DNA of 7,003 bases, from contig QNDJ01000077.1 in NCBI GenBank assembly GCA_003644825.1, forward strand, positions 1-7,003, read 5' to 3'. Below are positions 1-6,279 of this stretch, piece by piece. Made by a program: the position numbers and the translations under genes. The notes beneath the pieces were generated by a model. It was not told the origin of the DNA. It saw only the letters and a list, made by a program, of their open reading frames with translations, and searched no databases. Source of the DNA: Candidatus Zhuqueibacterota bacterium (GTDB lineage: Bacteria; SM23-31; B21-G16). The first letter of the stretch is position 1; each line of letters begins with the position of its first letter.

Positions 1-1
1 A

Positions 2-760
2 CTTTTAGTATTTTTAATTCTATTCATAATTCCAGGTTGTTCGAAAAACATAACTTCATCATCTGAAAATAAAGGCGTATTAAAAATTAACCTGACAGAT
101 GCACCTGGAAACTATGAAGCAGTAAATATAACTTTTTCTGAAGTAAGTGTAAAATTTGAAAACGACTGGAAGATTATAAATAATCAAACTCAAACATTTA
201 ATTTACTTACTCTTACTAATGGGAAAACTGCCCTTCTTGGAGAATCGGAATTGGAACCTGGAAAATATAACCAGATCAGGCTAAAAATTTCAGCAGCCGA
301 AGTAGTCTATAAAGGGCAGACCTTCACGTTAACCGTTCCAAGTGGTGCTCATTCAGGTCTTAAATTTGGCCCATCATTCAATATAGAACCAGGTATCACT
401 TATAAATTAATAGTTGATTTTGATGCCAACAAATCAATTGTCCCCCAGGGACAAAGGAATAATTATAAAGGTTTCATTTTAAAACCATTTATCAGGGTAA
501 TTCCAGAAGCAGAAACAGGTGCTATTTCAGGGACTGTAGCTAATGGTGAAAATTCACCAATTGCTTATGCAATCGCTGGAACTGATACAGTAACTTCCAC
601 TGTTGTTGATACAACAACTTGTAACTTTGTTTTAGGTTATCTCCCGGAAGGATTATATACTGTAAATATTACAGACACAGAAGGAAAAAGTTATACAAAA
701 TCAGGAGTTACTGTTACAGCGGGAAAAACTACAAGTATTGGAGAAATAACATTAAAATAA
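2..760 (+). CDS. DUF4382 lipoprotein with C-terminal carboxypeptidase-regulatory-like domain (5' end outside window)
   Basis: The frame is open from the window edge to the TAA at 758-760, giving 252 visible residues; the start codon lies upstream. The first visible residues are a hydrophobic stretch ending in the lipobox I-P-G-C, with Cys at 38-40. The mature protein is therefore probably a lipoprotein lipidated on that Cys. A DUF4382 domain spans about visible residues 25-168, recognised from LTDAP (31-35), the W and N-L-L-T-L positions, the GKYNQIRL strand and the VDFDANKSIV motif (138-147). Residues about 173-252 (GAISGTV..., LPEGLYTVNI, TVTAGKTTSIG) look like a carboxypeptidase-regulatory-like beta-sandwich. 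DUF4382 has no established biochemical role; the protein is probably a periplasm- or surface-facing envelope component. A TTG at 251 could be taken as a start, but it lies inside the DUF4382 domain and would remove the lipobox. The next gene follows after 33 bp, which suggests an operon. Domain assignment is fairly sure; function is unknown. Confidence 0.85.
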   Translation, partial: LLVFLILFIIPGCSKNITSSSENKGVLKINLTDAPGNYEAVNITFSEVSVKFENDWKIINNQTQTFNLLTLTNGKTALLGESELEPGKYNQIRLKISAAEVVYKGQTFTLTVPSGAHSGLKFGPSFNIEPGITYKLIVDFDANKSIVPQGQRNNYKGFILKPFIRVIPEAETGAISGTVANGENSPIAYAIAGTDTVTSTVVDTTTCNFVLGYLPEGLYTVNITDTEGKSYTKSGVTVTAGKTTSIGEITLK

Positions 761-778
761 TAAATCAAAATAAATAAA

Positions 779-786
779 AGGTGGAG
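779..786 (+). promoter_or_regulatory. Ribosome binding site for the Ig-repeat protein
   Basis: AGGTGGAG lies 7 nt before the ATG at 794. It is a strong Shine-Dalgarno match and fixes that start. No terminator-like hairpin is visible between 761 and 793, which fits translation from a transcript shared with the upstream lipoprotein gene. Confidence 0.7.
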
Positions 787-793
787 TATAAAA

Positions 794-2542
794 ATGAAAC
801 ACAAAATAAAAAATTTCTGTCAGATGATATATTTCAGCATAATATTTATATTAACATTTATTTTTGCTGTTTATTCCAGCAGCAATGCTCAAAAAATAAC
901 ACACGGAAGGAACAACAACCATCCACCCAGGATAACCAGTTCTCCTGTTAAAAAAGCATATCAGGATTCACTGTATATATACCAGGTTACTGCAGAAGAT
1001 TCAGATGGAGACAGTCTAATTTTTTCTTTAAGGATTGCTCCTGAAGGGATGACTATTGATAGTCTAACCGGATTAATAAAATGGAAACCTCCTGCTAACA
1101 TTCATAAATTACAATGGGTGGTTATTCAGGTAACAGACGGGATAGATTCAGATGTTCAAACTTTTATAATTATAGTTTGGAAAAAATCTGATAAAAATTC
1201 AACCTATTGCATATCACACACTCCAAGGATAATCAGTTTACCTGTAAGGCATGCATATCAGGGCTATTTATACACCTATCAGGTTATAGCAAAAGACCCG
1301 GATGGAGATACTATAACTTTTTCATTACGGTTAGCTCCTTCTGGAATGAAAATAGACTCAACCACAGGGCTTATTACATGGATTCCATCAGAAGAAATAT
1401 ACGGAACAAAAAAAGTAATTATAGTGGTAAGTGATGGTAATTATGAATGCATCCAGTATTTTCATATATTTGTTCATAAAATCCGAACGACACCACCATC
1501 AACTGAAAATGAAAATCTAATAATAACAAGTTTACCGGAACACATTGCAGTAAAAGACTCTTTATATACATATCAGGTAACAGCTGTTTCTAAAGATACA
1601 TCTGCAACATTAAAATTTTACCTGATCAGAGGTCCCGAAGAGATGGATATAGATAGTTTAACAGGAATTATAACGTGGATACCGTCATCAAAAGACTCAG
1701 GAGCAAAAAAAATAAAAATAATGGTCAGTGATGGTTCGAATATAGCATATCAATCTTTCAAAATTGTAGTTTTTCAAAGCATTCCTCCTGGATTTCTTCA
1801 GGCTATTGCTAATGATACCTGCACGGTCTTTTTCAATTTTATGAATAAAGGAAAAGCAGCAATAAAATTCAGAAAAAATGGTAGAATGATAGGAAATAAT
1901 CTTAGATTAAGATTTTATGGAAATACTGCTCCTGGAGAAATAACAACAGATGATACTCTCAACCGGGCACCAATATATTTAAAAATTGAACCTGAAATAA
2001 CCGATATACCCGGTGAAGGATTTGAAGCAGACATTTCCATAGAATATACAACTGAACAGCTTGAAGAATGTGGAGTTACAAATGCTGAAAACCTGACTTT
2101 TGCATATTTCAATGAAGAAGATTCTACCTGGGTTCCTAAAAAGACAGAAATAAATACAAAAAATAACACTGCAAGTACTACAACAAATCATTTCTCTATA
2201 TGGGTTTTAGCAGACAAAAGTAATTTTGAGACTTCAGAAATAAATTCAATAAACCATATACCTGATAATTTCCTTTTACAACAGAATTATCCAAATCCAT
2301 TCAATCCAGAAACAAAAATTTCATATCAAATTCCATTCACTACAAAAGTAACAATAAAAGTATACAACTTACTCGGACAGGAAATAATAACCCTTGTAAA
2401 TAAAAAACAGGTAAAAGGAAAATACCAGGTAAAATGGAACGGCAGAGACAGAACAGGAAATATGGTAAGCTCTGGAGTATATATATATCAGATAAAAGCC
2501 GGAAACTTTATTCAAGCTAAAAAAATGATGTTTATAAAATAA
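794..2542 (+). CDS. Secreted protein with three tandem putative-Ig (cadherin-like) repeats and a T9SS C-terminal sorting domain
   Basis: This 582-residue protein starts at an ATG with a good Shine-Dalgarno. Residues 1 to about 32 form a signal peptide: basic MKHKIK, a hydrophobic core, and SSSNA before the likely cleavage. Three homologous repeats follow at about 43-128, 143-227 and 241-326. Each has the pattern P-x-I-x-S-x-P, Y-x-YQV-x-A, a FSLR-like strand, M-x-ID-x-x-TG-I-x-W and a closing V-x-DG strand. This is the putative-Ig/dystroglycan-type cadherin-like fold (He_PIG family). Repeats 1 and 2 carry an acidic D-x-DGD turn (69-73, 168-172) that may bind calcium; repeat 3 has lost it. Residues about 330-475 are beta-rich and not confidently assignable; their end (W448 ... 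HFSIWVL) resembles a strand pattern common in bacterial exported proteins. Residues about 490-582 form the FlgD-like sorting domain (NYPNPFNPET, YNLLGQE, SGVYIYQIKAGNF). The protein is probably exported by Sec, passed through T9SS and attached to or released from the surface. An adhesive or structural role is inferred; no catalytic motif is seen. Confidence 0.9.
   Translation: MKHKIKNFCQMIYFSIIFILTFIFAVYSSSNAQKITHGRNNNHPPRITSSPVKKAYQDSLYIYQVTAEDSDGDSLIFSLRIAPEGMTIDSLTGLIKWKPPANIHKLQWVVIQVTDGIDSDVQTFIIIVWKKSDKNSTYCISHTPRIISLPVRHAYQGYLYTYQVIAKDPDGDTITFSLRLAPSGMKIDSTTGLITWIPSEEIYGTKKVIIVVSDGNYECIQYFHIFVHKIRTTPPSTENENLIITSLPEHIAVKDSLYTYQVTAVSKDTSATLKFYLIRGPEEMDIDSLTGIITWIPSSKDSGAKKIKIMVSDGSNIAYQSFKIVVFQSIPPGFLQAIANDTCTVFFNFMNKGKAAIKFRKNGRMIGNNLRLRFYGNTAPGEITTDDTLNRAPIYLKIEPEITDIPGEGFEADISIEYTTEQLEECGVTNAENLTFAYFNEEDSTWVPKKTEINTKNNTASTTTNHFSIWVLADKSNFETSEINSINHIPDNFLLQQNYPNPFNPETKISYQIPFTTKVTIKVYNLLGQEIITLVNKKQVKGKYQVKWNGRDRTGNMVSSGVYIYQIKAGNFIQAKKMMFIK
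920..1771 (+). repeat. Three tandem coding repeats (putative-Ig/cadherin-like domains)
   Basis: Three consecutive units of about 85-100 codons, joined by short linkers, encode the homologous domains of the 582-residue protein. Landmarks recur in order: the YQV strand, the acidic turn, M-x-IDS-x-TG-x-I-x-W and V-x-DG. The repeats are clear in the protein but diverged in the DNA, so the array is an old duplication rather than a recent expansion. Unit 3 is the most diverged. Confidence 0.8.
2261..2539 (+). other. T9SS type A-like C-terminal sorting domain coding segment, copy 1
   Basis: This segment encodes the last 93 residues of the 582-residue protein. It begins near the DNFLLQQNYPNPFNPET motif and ends in a lysine-rich tail KKMMFIK. 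It aligns along its length with the C-terminus of the Kelch protein encoded downstream (copy 2). In T9SS-bearing lineages this module directs outer-membrane translocation and is usually removed or processed afterwards. Confidence 0.8.
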
Positions 2543-2545
2543 ATG

Positions 2546-2574
2546 TTGACTATTACAATATAAAACTATATATT
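2546..2574 (+). promoter_or_regulatory. Candidate sigma70-type promoter upstream of the Kelch gene
   Basis: TTGACT (2546-2551) and TATATT (2569-2574) are separated by exactly 17 bp, each matching the housekeeping -35/-10 consensus at five of six positions. It begins just after the stop of the upstream gene and would give a leader of roughly 270 nt before the Kelch ATG. The caveats are the AT-rich context, and that Bacteroidetes-type organisms often use a different promoter consensus. Confidence 0.3.
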
Positions 2575-2713
2575 CTAAATAAGTGATAATTGAAGTTCAG
2601 GAAATTTATTAAAGATTAATCGACTTAAACAAAAATTCATATCTGAAAACTGGCTTATCTTTACCCTTTCATATATTGACACTGAAATTTCACAGTATCG
2701 AAAAATTTTTTTA

Positions 2714-2725
2714 CTGTTCGAACAG
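2714..2725. promoter_or_regulatory. Perfect 12-bp palindrome, possible operator
   Basis: CTGTTCGAACAG is identical to its reverse complement and is GC-richer than its surroundings. It lies 128 bp before the Kelch start. An overlapping inverted repeat, GAAC-AG-GTTC, extends it to 2730. It could bind a dimeric regulator. No regulator gene is in view, and the site is downstream of the best promoter candidate, so the role is unproven. Confidence 0.3.
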
Positions 2726-2841
2726 GTTCAAAAATCGAATTAAATTTCAATTTTGTGATGTAGGTCATTTTAACACAAATTTTACTCGTATACATTTAAT
2801 AAAGAGAGCAAAAAACTTAAATAAAGTTTCATTTAATAAAC

Positions 2842-2848
2842 AAAGGGG
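2842..2848 (+). promoter_or_regulatory. Ribosome binding site for the Kelch protein
   Basis: AAAGGGG precedes the ATG at 2854 by 5 nt. It is the only purine-rich Shine-Dalgarno-like run near the start, and the ATG it serves opens directly into a good signal peptide. Confidence 0.6.
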
Positions 2849-2853
2849 TAGTT

Positions 2854-5800
2854 ATGAAATATTTTAAAATTTTATGTGTAACAATATTTTTATTGTTAAT
2901 TATTAGTAGCATAAATTATGCACAAACACAGAGATGGTCAACAGCAACATCAATGAATTACCCGAGAGATAGGTTGTCCGTTGCTTCAGCAGGAGGATAT
3001 ATTTATGCAATCGGGGGAAGAAACAGCACGAGTGATTCTTTAAATTATGTTGAAAAGTTTGATGGGTCATCCTGGACAGACATAACCGGAACATATCCTC
3101 TACCTATGGGTGTGAGCGGTGCGGCTACTGCTGTTCTAAATGATACAATCTATATAATAGGAGGAAAAACTGCCGGTGGAATTGATACAAATACTGTTCA
3201 GGTTTTCTCAGGAAACTCCTGGGAAACAAGAACTCCAATGAATTCCTCAAGAGAAGGAGCTTCTGCTGTAGTTTACAATGGTAAAATCTATGTATTTGGT
3301 GGATATCATTCAGGAACCCCTACAAATACCTGCGAAGTATATGACCCTGTTACTGGAACCTGGACCACACAATCTTCTACTATACCAAACAGTATAGCCT
3401 ATGCAACCGCCCAGCTAGCCAACAATGACACAATATATATATTTGGAGGTGAAGATAACATTGGAGCTACAAATACCACCTATGCTTATGACCCGAATAC
3501 TGACCAGTGGACAACCAAATCTAATATTGTTAACAACCTAACTTCTCTTGTTTCAATAAAAGACTCTTACGGATATATTTATTTAATTGGGGGAATGGAT
3601 GAAAATTCAAATATACAGGGAAATTTAAATATATACCAGTACTGGGAAGATAACTGGATGGGTGGAGACCAGATAATTGAACCAAGAGCTGGTACTGGTG
3701 TGGATACCCTCAACAATTTAGTATACATTATTGGTGGAAAAGGACAGGATGGTAACTTTAAAAACACTGTCGTGGCATTCAATCCGGAAGTCCCAACATC
3801 TCCTGGAATCGGCGTCGAGTTTATTAATGAAAATTATGTTAAAATAAATTTTGGGTTATGGGAACATGATATCGATTACATTATCGTTTATAGAAGCGAA
3901 ACTATGGGATTTATACCAGCTCCATCAGATTCTATTGGTATTGTAAAATGGTCTCAGGGAGAATGTTCATTTTCTGATTCTTCAATTAATAGTTTTACAC
4001 CATATTACTACAGAGCTACATCTGTTGATTCCCAGAAAAATAAAAGTGATTTTTCTTCCGAAAAAGGTATAATATCTTATCCCGATCCATACATTACACT
4101 AAATCCATTATCGACAGCAAGAATGAATCATACGAGTGCTCCTATTTTTACTTCTCAGGGAGACTCAATATTTATTATCGGTGGATTCGATGGAACAAAT
4201 TCACTGAGTTCTGTTGAAAAATACTCAAAAGACAATAATGTTTTAATTTCAGGAACAAATCTTCCTTCATCAATACAAAATGCAGCAATCGCAACTTATA
4301 ATAATAATATATATTTATTTGGTGGATATGATGGAACCTCTGTTGTTAACAGCGTTTTAATGTTTGATTCTGAACAGGATACCTGGGTAAGTAAAACATC
4401 CTTTACTAATGCAAGGCAATATGCATCTGCCTGTGAGTTTAATGGAAAAATCTACTTAATTGGTGGTAAGGATGGATCATCAACGTATGTTAAAACAGTT
4501 GAAATCTATGACCCTGTAACAGACACCTGGACAACAGCAACAAATCAATCCCCAGAATTATCTTGTTTTGCACTTGTTAGAAGTGAAAGTAAAATCTATG
4601 CGTTAGGTGGATTTAACTTCGACAATAATCCTGAAAATAACATTTACGAATACAATCCAGATACTGATGAATGGCAGAATATCGGTGGTTTATCAATCAA
4701 TGTTGGAGGTCATGTTGCAGCTTATAATGATAATAGAATATATGTATTCGGTGGAAGAAGATCCTCCGACAGTAATGATTACTCTTCATCAGTCCAGTTA
4801 TACGACATCGAAAAAAATTACTCGTATGAAACAAATACACTTCCTACAGGTAGATATTTCCTCAGTGCTGCCACTTCTGGCTATGAAATATTTCTCAGTG
4901 GTGGAACTCAGGACGGTACAAATCCTATGAACACATTTGAAATATTTAAGATTCCACTCGTTACAGTCAGGGTTTCAATGCCAACAGATTTAAGAGCTTT
5001 ACCAGGTGATACAATCATTGTACCAATAGATATAAAAACAGAACTTGGTGGACAGGTCCTCAGCATCCAGGGTAAAATACACATAGATACAACAAAAATC
5101 AGGTGTGTTAAAGTGGATTCAAATGATACCGACTTTACGAATGGGTTCACAGCCTCTGTAAATACTGCACAGCCCGATACAATCAAATTTTCACTTGCTT
5201 CAAGTCAACCATTCACTGGAACTGGAAAACTACTAACAATGAAAATGGTTCTCGATAGCTCTATTGCTGCTGAAGAAAATATAATTTTAGAGTTTACCAA
5301 TTTTGAACTAAATGAAGGACCACCCTGGGCAGACACTTCTAATGGAAAAATCGTTGTTAAAGCCCTCACCGGTGATGTTAGTTTAAATAATGAAATCAAC
5401 GCCTACGATGCTTCCCTGGTTTTACAGCACACTGTAAATATAATTTTTCTCACAGGATTTGGAGAAATTGCCGCTGATGTTACAGGAAATGGAACAATCT
5501 CTGCCTATGACGCAGCACTTATATTACAATTCTCTGCAGGAATTATCAACACATTTCCGGTTGACCAGCAGAGTTTACCTAAAATTATTCCAGCTATTGA
5601 ATCCCCAATCATCGCAAAAACAGAACACTTAGATAACTTAACTGTTATTTCCCTGTACTCAAATGGCAAATCAAATATATTTTCATTATATTTTAAATTG
5701 AATTATGGTCCAAATATAAAGTTCTCTAAAGTAAAAGAAACTGATTTATCCAGAAATTATATTACTGCTGTAAATTCCAAGGGAAATTCTTTAATATTTG

Positions 5801-6234
5801 CAATGGCAGGAAGCAAACCTGTATCAAAAAAAGGTAAAATATTAGAACTTTGCTTTATCAATTCTTCCAATTCGGAAAAAGTAAACTTTAAGTTTTCAGA
5901 TTTTACGATAAATGAATCCAAAACAAAGCTTGAATTTCTATCAGATAAGACTCCTTTAAAATTTGATTTAATGCAAAACTACCCCAATCCATTCAACCCG
6001 GAAACCATAATTTCATACCAGCTAAAAAATGATACCAGAGTACTGATTTCTATTTATAATATTCTTGGTCAGGAAGTAAAAACCCTTATTAAAGATTTTA
6101 AAAAAGCCGGTTTTCACAAGGTAAAATGGGATGGCAGAGATAATAACAACAACAGGGTTGCAAGTGGAGTTTACATAGTTAAATTAAAAGCAGGTAATTT
6201 TATTAAATCAAAGAAAATATTACTGATAAAATAA
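2854..6234 (+). CDS. Secreted twin-Kelch-propeller protein with cohesin-like and dockerin-like modules and a T9SS sorting domain
   Basis: This 1126-residue modular protein starts at an ATG with AAAGGGG upstream. Residues 1 to about 23 are a signal peptide (MKYFKI, hydrophobic core, INYA then Q). Six Kelch blades follow, with the hallmark [IV]Y-x-x-GG strands at 50, 99, 145, 194, 242 and 290. An FN3-like domain (about 311-408) leads to six more blades with strands at 439, 486, 533, 581, 629 and 679. Residues about 702-837 resemble a cohesin (LPGDTIIVPIDI, V-L-S-I-Q-G-K-I strand, TGTGKLLTMKMVL, FTNFELNEG). Residues about 839-900 form a dockerin-like double repeat with D841/N845/D852 and D875/N879/D886. 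Residues about 920-1028 look like a second, shorter cohesin-like domain. Residues about 1036-1126 are the FlgD-like sorting domain (QNYPNPFNPET, YNILGQE, SGVYIVKLKAGNF). Bacterial extracellular Kelch propellers bind carbohydrate or protein, or in some families oxidise sugars. No catalytic residues are evident, so a binding or scaffold role at the surface is inferred. The gene probably has its own promoter and ends at the hairpin after 6234. Confidence 0.9.
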   Translation: MKYFKILCVTIFLLLIISSINYAQTQRWSTATSMNYPRDRLSVASAGGYIYAIGGRNSTSDSLNYVEKFDGSSWTDITGTYPLPMGVSGAATAVLNDTIYIIGGKTAGGIDTNTVQVFSGNSWETRTPMNSSREGASAVVYNGKIYVFGGYHSGTPTNTCEVYDPVTGTWTTQSSTIPNSIAYATAQLANNDTIYIFGGEDNIGATNTTYAYDPNTDQWTTKSNIVNNLTSLVSIKDSYGYIYLIGGMDENSNIQGNLNIYQYWEDNWMGGDQIIEPRAGTGVDTLNNLVYIIGGKGQDGNFKNTVVAFNPEVPTSPGIGVEFINENYVKINFGLWEHDIDYIIVYRSETMGFIPAPSDSIGIVKWSQGECSFSDSSINSFTPYYYRATSVDSQKNKSDFSSEKGIISYPDPYITLNPLSTARMNHTSAPIFTSQGDSIFIIGGFDGTNSLSSVEKYSKDNNVLISGTNLPSSIQNAAIATYNNNIYLFGGYDGTSVVNSVLMFDSEQDTWVSKTSFTNARQYASACEFNGKIYLIGGKDGSSTYVKTVEIYDPVTDTWTTATNQSPELSCFALVRSESKIYALGGFNFDNNPENNIYEYNPDTDEWQNIGGLSINVGGHVAAYNDNRIYVFGGRRSSDSNDYSSSVQLYDIEKNYSYETNTLPTGRYFLSAATSGYEIFLSGGTQDGTNPMNTFEIFKIPLVTVRVSMPTDLRALPGDTIIVPIDIKTELGGQVLSIQGKIHIDTTKIRCVKVDSNDTDFTNGFTASVNTAQPDTIKFSLASSQPFTGTGKLLTMKMVLDSSIAAEENIILEFTNFELNEGPPWADTSNGKIVVKALTGDVSLNNEINAYDASLVLQHTVNIIFLTGFGEIAADVTGNGTISAYDAALILQFSAGIINTFPVDQQSLPKIIPAIESPIIAKTEHLDNLTVISLYSNGKSNIFSLYFKLNYGPNIKFSKVKETDLSRNYITAVNSKGNSLIFAMAGSKPVSKKGKILELCFINSSNSEKVNFKFSDFTINESKTKLEFLSDKTPLKFDLMQNYPNPFNPETIISYQLKNDTRVLISIYNILGQEVKTLIKDFKKAGFHKVKWDGRDNNNNRVASGVYIVKLKAGNFIKSKKILLIK
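2935..3783 (+). repeat. Kelch repeat block 1 (six blades)
   Basis: Six repeats of 46-49 residues have [IV]Y-[AIVL]-[IF]-GG strands at residues 50, 99, 145, 194, 242 and 290 of the 1126-residue protein. Several repeats have the downstream Y-D-P-x-T-x-x-W pattern (for example VYDPVTGTW and AYDPNTDQW). Six evenly spaced blades are enough to close one beta-propeller. Confidence 0.85.
4096..4953 (+). repeat. Kelch repeat block 2 (six blades)
   Basis: Six repeats have I[YF]-x-x-GG strands at residues 439, 486, 533, 581, 629 and 679, spaced 47-50 residues, with IYDPVTDTW and YNPDTDEW motifs. The last blade has S in place of the usual I or F (IFLSGG), a common edge variation. This block is separated from block 1 by an FN3-like domain, so the two probably fold as independent propellers. 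Confidence 0.85.
5959..6231 (+). other. T9SS type A-like C-terminal sorting domain coding segment, copy 2
   Basis: This segment encodes residues 1036-1126 of the Kelch protein. It shares QNYPNPFNPET, ISYQ, YN-LGQE, KVKWDGRD, SGVYI and KAGNF with the C-terminus of the Ig-repeat protein (copy 1), and ends in the basic tail SKKILLIK. It marks the protein as probable cargo of the same secretion machinery; no secretion component is encoded in this window. Confidence 0.8.
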
Positions 6235-6242
6235 AATCATCG

Positions 6243-6279
6243 AACAAGGGAGAATTTCTTCTCCCTTGTTTACTTTTTT
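6243..6279 (+). terminator. Intrinsic terminator between convergent genes
   Basis: A perfect 12-bp stem (AACAAGGGAGAA at 6243-6254, complement at 6259-6270) with a 4-nt loop is followed, after TAC, by six Ts (6274-6279). It sits 8 bp after the Kelch stop codon. On the minus strand the same hairpin has a GAAA loop and is followed by a broken T-rich run, so it may also stop transcription of the convergent gene. The stem overlaps that gene's stop codon by one base. Confidence 0.85.

Larger units (their letters stand above)
2543..2853 (+). other. 311-bp intergenic region between the Ig-repeat and Kelch genes
   Basis: This AT-rich gap contains no convincing gene. An open frame from a TTG at 2676 to 2867 runs over the start of the Kelch gene, has no Shine-Dalgarno and no recognisable domain, and is treated as chance. 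The gap holds a sigma70-like promoter candidate (2546-2574), a perfect 10-bp palindrome (TGAAATTTCA, 2683-2692), an A5T7 tract (2701-2712), a perfect 12-bp palindrome (2714-2725) and the Kelch gene's Shine-Dalgarno. A weak Bacteroidetes-style match (TTTT, 19-bp spacer, TACATTTA at 2791-2798) lies 55 bp before the ATG; in such AT-rich DNA it may be chance. The length of the gap suggests the Kelch gene has its own promoter. Confidence 0.6.

Noticed and set aside
251-760. A TTG at 251 as the start of the first gene
   Set aside because: The frame is open back to the window edge, and the upstream part encodes a lipobox and the first half of DUF4382, so the real start is outside the window.
1207-1434. 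Out-of-frame open frame inside the Ig-repeat gene
   Set aside because: It lies wholly within a well-supported gene with clear domain repeats; it is a shadow frame.
1915-2191. Two antisense open frames within the Ig-repeat gene
   Set aside because: They are short, overlap a supported coding region, and have no start signal or domain.
2676-2704. A perfect TTGACA as a -35 element
   Set aside because: With a 16-18 bp spacer the following hexamer has no resemblance to a -10 box, so it is probably chance in AT-rich DNA.
2676-2867. A 63-codon open frame in the intergenic region
   Set aside because: It begins with TTG, has no ribosome binding site, overlaps the Kelch start and signal peptide in another frame, and encodes no recognisable pattern.
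4607-5399. Several sense and antisense open frames inside the Kelch gene
   Set aside because: All lie within the strongly supported Kelch/cohesin/dockerin reading frame and have no independent support.
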